This document shows positions 4,090 through 7,404 of a stretch of 7,404 bases of DNA, piece after piece. The notes under the pieces were generated by a model that saw only the letters and a program-made list of their open reading frames with translations, did no database searches and was not told the DNA's origin. How positions within the stretch are numbered: the first letter of the stretch is position 1; each line of letters opens with the position of its first letter. Made by a program: the position numbers and the translations under genes. The DNA is from an uncultured Actinomyces sp. (GTDB taxonomy: Bacteria > Actinomycetota > Actinomycetes > Actinomycetales > Actinomycetaceae). The DNA lies in NCBI GenBank assembly GCA_916719935.1, contig CAKAPY010000063.1, positions 1 to 7,404 of the forward strand, read 5' to 3'.

Positions 4090-5928
4090 TCAGCGGCCGC
4101 CCTGACGGTTTCCGCCTTGTCCGCCGGGAACACCTCCCTGACCACCGGGGCCTCCACCCATTCCACCACCGGTCGATTGACCCGCGGTAACAGAGGTCGA
4201 ATTCGAATCCACACTCACCGTGTAGCTCTGTCCATTCGACACATCCGCAGAGGAGAAGACCACGTTCTGGAAGGTCTTTGCGGCCTTAATGTTGGCCAAG
4301 ACCTTTCCACTGGAATCCTTAATGGTCACGGTCGAGTTCGCGTTACCGGAAGCCGAGGCCTGCAACCATCCCTGCGAGGAACTGGTCGAAGGCGATTCGG
4401 CCATTCCGGAAGAACCAATGGCAAGAAGCGTTCCACCACTGACCAAGAATTCACCGTTCGAATCCAGTGCGCCGTTCCCACCATCCGTGGGCCCGTAGAC
4501 GATCGTGTTACCACCGGAGATCTCCACCGAGCCATTGGAATCGATGCCATCGCCACCCGCATTGACCGTCACGGTGCCGCCCGAGATCAGGATCTTTTCA
4601 CCGGTGTCCTGCATGGAGCCACCGCCACCGGGTCCGTTGTTGGTCGTGGTCGTCTTGGTCGCGGTCTTCGCCGCTTCAACCGCCGCAACGGTGGTCGAAC
4701 CAGAACCGTTGATACCGTCATCACTCGAGGTCAGATTGACTTCACCGTTGGAGATGGTGATCAAGCCGGCTTCAAGGGCTTCATTGGACTGTTCAACGGT
4801 GACCTTTGCACCGTCAAGAACGGCCGCGCCCTCAGCGTGAATACCGTCATCAGCTGTCGAAGTAACGATCGTTCCGGAGGTCAGTCGGATTGCACCATCG
4901 GAGTGCAAACCATCATCGCCGGAGTCAATCGTGACCTCGCCGCCGTCTTCAATCAGGAAGACACCAGCCTTAATTCCCTTGGTGGAGTTATTGGAGTCCT
5001 TTCCAGACGAAGCCCCACCACCGGCAATAATTGTCGTATCGCCGCCGGTGATGATGACGTCAGTTTCACCCTGGATTCCGTCACCGGTCGATGTGATTTC
5101 GATGGTGCCACCGGTGATGTTGACGTAGCCCTTGGTGGTATCGCTATCTTGGTCAGACTTCAGGCCGTCCCCTCCTGAAGTGACCTTGATAGTTCCGCCG
5201 GCAACGGTCAGCGAGTCCTTGCCACGTAGCGCATCGTCCTTCGACGTGACCGTGATGTTACCCGACAGAATGTAGAGGTCGTCCTTGCTGGTAATGCCGT
5301 CGTTGTAGTTGGCATTGACCGTCAGTGAACCGCTACCCGTAATAGTGAGATCTGCATCGGAGTAAATCGCCGCGTTATCTTCAGCGTTTGTATCCGAAGG
5401 AGTGCCGTCAGTAACGGTGTTTGAACCGTTCAATGACAGAACAACATCATCCGCAGAGACCACATTGATTGCGCTTCCCGACGAGTTCGTGATTGTCGCA
5501 CCGTCAAGGATCAAGACAACTTGAGCATCTGTCCCTGCCTCGACCTTCACTTGTCCATTCAGCGTTCCAGAGAGCTTGTAGACGCCAGCCTGGGTGATCG
5601 TCACCGTGGAGCCGTCGACCTTCACTCCGGATGCTGAGGTACTCGCGCTGCTTCCGTTCAAAGTAATGGTCTGAGCCGAAGAAGCATCCCACGCACTGTC
5701 CTCAACGTAGGAGGCTTTCGCGTTGGCAGCCAAGGCCTCGGCAGCGGTCGGGGGAGCAATGACAGTCCCGGACTCGGCGGAAACCGAGGAACTTGAGGCG
5801 GTCTTCGCAGTGACGGCCGACGAGGCCGAGGTTGCGGTGCCGGAAGTCGAGGAGCAGGCGCTCAGTGCGAGCGCGCCGACCGCGGCTACGGCTGATAACC
5901 GTACAAGAGTCGAAGCTGGCGTTTTCAT
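4090..5928 (-). CDS. Cthe_2159-like carbohydrate-binding beta-helix lipoprotein
   Basis: A 612-residue surface lipoprotein of the Cthe_2159 (DUF4353) family, right-handed beta-helix proteins that bind cellulose or acidic polysaccharides with calcium. The signal peptide ends in the lipobox L22-S-A-C25, so Cys25 would be lipidated. A Ser/Ala/Thr-rich linker (26-85) follows. The family entry motif is AGVYKLSGTLNGQVKV (114-129), then VVLILDGATITNSSGSAI (137-154). The helix then repeats acidic turns, one per rung: D210, D232, D254, D283, D339, D361, E383, D404, D460 and a relaxed turn at N485-G-A. A Thr/Asn/Gly-rich insert (421-442) interrupts the rungs. The C-terminal strand domain (530-582) is typical of the family. 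The tail (587-612) is Gly-rich. Start: AGGA six bases before the ATG at 5928; an in-frame ATG at 5973 would put 15 polar residues before the signal peptide and run into the conserved upstream element. Confidence 0.9.
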   Translation of the reverse strand: MKTPASTLVRLSAVAAVGALALSACSSTSGTATSASSAVTAKTASSSSVSAESGTVIAPPTAAEALAANAKASYVEDSAWDASSAQTITLNGSSASTSASGVKVDGSTVTITQAGVYKLSGTLNGQVKVEAGTDAQVVLILDGATITNSSGSAINVVSADDVVLSLNGSNTVTDGTPSDTNAEDNAAIYSDADLTITGSGSLTVNANYNDGITSKDDLYILSGNITVTSKDDALRGKDSLTVAGGTIKVTSGGDGLKSDQDSDTTKGYVNITGGTIEITSTGDGIQGETDVIITGGDTTIIAGGGASSGKDSNNSTKGIKAGVFLIEDGGEVTIDSGDDGLHSDGAIRLTSGTIVTSTADDGIHAEGAAVLDGAKVTVEQSNEALEAGLITISNGEVNLTSSDDGINGSGSTTVAAVEAAKTATKTTTTNNGPGGGGSMQDTGEKILISGGTVTVNAGGDGIDSNGSVEISGGNTIVYGPTDGGNGALDSNGEFLVSGGTLLAIGSSGMAESPSTSSSQGWLQASASGNANSTVTIKDSSGKVLANIKAAKTFQNVVFSSADVSNGQSYTVSVDSNSTSVTAGQSTGGGMGGGPGGQGGVPGGQGGNRQGGR

Positions 5929-5959
5929 GTGAGGTCCTTTCGTGGATCGTGATGATCCA

Positions 5960-5988
5960 ATTGAGCCAGCCAACTCTATGAATGAGCT
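5960..5988 (-). promoter_or_regulatory. 29-bp shared element, copy 2 (before the lipoprotein gene)
   Basis: ATTGAGCCAGC, spacer CAAC, then TCTATGAATGAGCT: the same element as at 3338-3366, in the same orientation relative to its gene, ending 31 bp before the ATG at 5928. The TGAGC half-sites at 5962 and 5983 keep the 21-bp spacing. TAGAGT (5978-5973, minus) stands where TAGACT does in copy 1. Identity stops sharply outside the 29 bp, which argues for a selected site rather than a recent segmental duplication. Confidence 0.65.
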
Positions 5989-6039
5989 GTGCCTAGCTCA
6001 GGCCTCACATAAGAAAGAAATTGACGTCCTTCACTACCC

Positions 6040-7200
6040 TTACAGCGTCGCCGAATCGATGAAAGAAGGTTGATTTTCCAGGAAATCCTCGAGGACGCGA
6101 TTGAGCTGGTCGTACTCGATGAGGAATCCGTCATGGCCATGCGGAGAAGACAGGCACGCGTATTGCGCGCCGGGGATTCCCTCGGCGATCTTGAGTCCTT
6201 CCTTTGCGAAGAACAGCCGGTCCGAGTCCACCGAAATCACCAGCGTTCGCGCGGTGATCTGCCGCAGCGCCTCGGTAATTCCCCCGCGATCGCGACCGAT
6301 GTCGTAGCTGAGCATCGTGCGGCACAAAGAAACATAGGAACCCGCGTCGAAACGACGCACGAGCTTCGCTCCGTGGTAGTCCAAGTAAGACTGGACAGCC
6401 AGACGGCCGCCGCTCAACACGTCCTCGCGGTCCTGGGGCGCGCGCCCGAAGCGCGCGTCCAGCTCATCGGGAGAGCGGTAGGTGGCGTGAGCGATTTGTC
6501 GCGCGAGGTTGAGTCCCGCGTGGGGGCCTTCTTCCTGGTCGTAGTAGTCTCCGCCTCGCCAGTTGGGGTCCAGTTCAATGGCGCGGATTTGCGTGTGCGC
6601 CCAAGCAGCGCGTTCCGCGTTCGTGCATGCCGCCGAGGCCACGACAACCAAGCGCTCGCAGCGCAGCGGGAAGCTCACTCCCCACTCGAGAGCGCGGTGT
6701 CCGCCCAAGGAGGCACCGATGACCGTGTTCCACGTGGGAATCCCGAGGTAATCCGCCAGCCGCGCCTCGGCCTGGACCTGGTCGCGCGTTGAGATGACGG
6801 GGAAACGCGAACCCCACGGCTTCCCGTCAGGCGCAGCCGAGGACGGGCCGGTACTCCCCTGGCAGCCACCAAGGACATTGGGGACGACAATGAAATAGCG
6901 TTCGGGATCCAATGGCTTACCCGGTCCCACGGCTTCTTCCCACCAACCGGCGGTTGGCTGGCCGGGAGCTGTGGGGCCGGAAATATGCGCATCGCCAGTC
7001 AGTGCGTGCAGCACAAGGATCGCATTGGAGCGGTCCTCGTTGAGAGTACCGAGGGTTTCGTAGGCAAGGGTCACTTCGGGCAGGAAGGAGCCATTTTCGA
7101 GGCGTAGTGGCCCCAAGTGTGCAAACTTACGGAATGCGATGTGGTCTTGGGGCGTCCATGCGCCGCTTACGGGGATGGGTCCCAGTGTGCGTCGATTCAT
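6040..7200 (-). CDS. metX: Homoserine O-acetyltransferase
   Basis: MetX acylates the hydroxyl of L-homoserine, normally with acetyl-CoA, to prime it for sulfhydrylation by MetY in methionine synthesis; it is a cytoplasmic alpha/beta-hydrolase enzyme. The 386 residues are full length. Landmarks are VTLAYETLGTLN (43-54), ILVLHALTGDAH (61-72), PNVLGGCQGSTGPSS (107-121), the nucleophile elbow GASLGG with Ser164, SVDSDRLF with Asp327, and SPHGHDGF with His356, which together complete the Ser-Asp-His triad. The elbow reads GASLGG, where many MetX proteins have GGSMGG. AAGGAG lies six bases before the ATG. The gene starts 42 bp after the metY stop, so the two are probably one operon. No clear terminator follows. 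Acetyl rather than succinyl use is inferred from the metY context, since acyl specificity is hard to read by eye. Confidence 0.95.
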   Translation of the reverse strand: MNRRTLGPIPVSGAWTPQDHIAFRKFAHLGPLRLENGSFLPEVTLAYETLGTLNEDRSNAILVLHALTGDAHISGPTAPGQPTAGWWEEAVGPGKPLDPERYFIVVPNVLGGCQGSTGPSSAAPDGKPWGSRFPVISTRDQVQAEARLADYLGIPTWNTVIGASLGGHRALEWGVSFPLRCERLVVVASAACTNAERAAWAHTQIRAIELDPNWRGGDYYDQEEGPHAGLNLARQIAHATYRSPDELDARFGRAPQDREDVLSGGRLAVQSYLDYHGAKLVRRFDAGSYVSLCRTMLSYDIGRDRGGITEALRQITARTLVISVDSDRLFFAKEGLKIAEGIPGAQYACLSSPHGHDGFLIEYDQLNRVLEDFLENQPSFIDSATL

Positions 7201-7242
7201 GGTGATCTCCTTACTGTCCGAGCGACCGTTGCGCGAGCAGCC

Positions 7243-7404
7243 TTATGCCAAGTGTGTCACGGCCTCGAAGCCCTGCGTCAAATCGGCAATGATGTCGTCG
7301 ACGTTCTCAATACCAATGGACAGGCGGACGGTTCCGGGTTCAATTCCCGCAGCGCGCAGCTGTTCCTCATTGAGCTGAGAGTGAGTGGTGGATGCGGGGT
7401 GAAT
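7243..7404 (-). CDS. metY: O-acetylhomoserine sulfhydrylase, C-terminal end
   Basis: Only the last 53 codons and the TAA stop are present; the rest lies beyond the right edge. The translation contains IHPASTTHSQL, then EEQLRAAGIEPGTVRLSIGI and ENVDDIIADLTQGF, the conserved C-terminus of Cys/Met-metabolism PLP enzymes. The SSTTHSQ-like segment and the Arg of VRLS(I/V)GIE normally bind the substrate carboxylate. MetY makes homocysteine from O-acetylhomoserine and sulfide, which fits metX immediately downstream. A cystathionine gamma-synthase-type relative cannot be excluded from this fragment, but the wording of the motif and the metX neighbour favour MetY. Confidence 0.9.
   Translation of the reverse strand: MHPASTTHSQLNEEQLRAAGIEPGTVRLSIGIENVDDIIADLTQGFEAVTHLA

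Noticed and set aside
4048..5178. 376-codon open frame on the plus strand, opposite the lipoprotein gene
   Set aside because: It is antisense to a clear beta-helix lipoprotein with signal peptide and family motifs. The translation is low-complexity Arg/Gly/Thr with no domain, as expected from the complement of a repeat-rich gene.
5929..5973. Upstream in-frame ATG (5973) as start of the lipoprotein
   Set aside because: It adds 15 polar residues ahead of an otherwise normal lipoprotein signal peptide and would place coding sequence across the conserved 29-bp element. The ATG at 5928 has its own AGGA.
6070..6792. 240-codon plus-strand open frame opposite metX
   Set aside because: Antisense of a full-length enzyme with an intact catalytic triad; a typical GC-rich shadow frame.

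Overview
The window looks like chromosome from a moderately high-GC actinobacterium, most likely Actinomycetaceae (Actinomyces/Schaalia-like). The reasons are a tRNA gene without an encoded CCA, strong AGGA/GGAGG ribosome binding sites, and the flavour of the MetX, RidA-like and DUF2249 proteins. The assignment is inferred from sequence character and memory of these families, not from a search. One feature does not fit: the partial ferrochelatase at the left edge has the N-terminus of the Gram-negative HemH type.

Layout from left to right. Bases 1-234 (minus) hold the N-terminal part of ferrochelatase, cut by the window edge. A tRNA-Thr(CGT) gene on the plus strand follows (402-474) with its own terminator. 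Next, on the minus strand, are a DUF2249 protein with a Cys/Gly/His-rich N-terminal repeat region (582-1166) and a RidA/YjgF-family protein (1282-1746). Then comes a minus-strand pair encoding a VTC-type polyphosphate polymerase-like protein (1881-2684) and a DUF4956 membrane protein (2739-3299). Divergent from that pair is a plus-strand gene for an unrecognised five-helix membrane protein (3411-4037), noticeably poorer in GC than its neighbours. It meets head-on, at a shared hairpin, a large Cthe_2159-like carbohydrate-binding beta-helix lipoprotein (4090-5928, minus). The right end is methionine biosynthesis: metX (6040-7200) and the C-terminal end of metY (from 7243), consecutive on the minus strand and probably one operon.

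The most interesting block is 1881-5928. A soluble VTC catalytic protein, a small membrane protein with a cytosolic C-terminal domain, an orphan membrane protein and a surface-anchored beta-helix lipoprotein lie together. The DUF4956/VTC transcription unit and the lipoprotein gene each carry a nearly identical 29-bp element (26 of 29 bases the same) about 30-40 bp before the start codon. Each copy contains two TGAGC half-sites 21 bp apart, so the two units are probably co-regulated. A plausible reading is an envelope-linked polyphosphate or polyanion system with a surface polysaccharide-binding component. The membrane partner would play the part that the transmembrane domain plays in the eukaryotic VTC complex; this role is inference.

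The intergenic gaps hold an AT-rich putative promoter before the DUF2249 gene, three successive stem-loops between the VTC gene and the RidA-family gene, and two small palindromes in the hemH leader.
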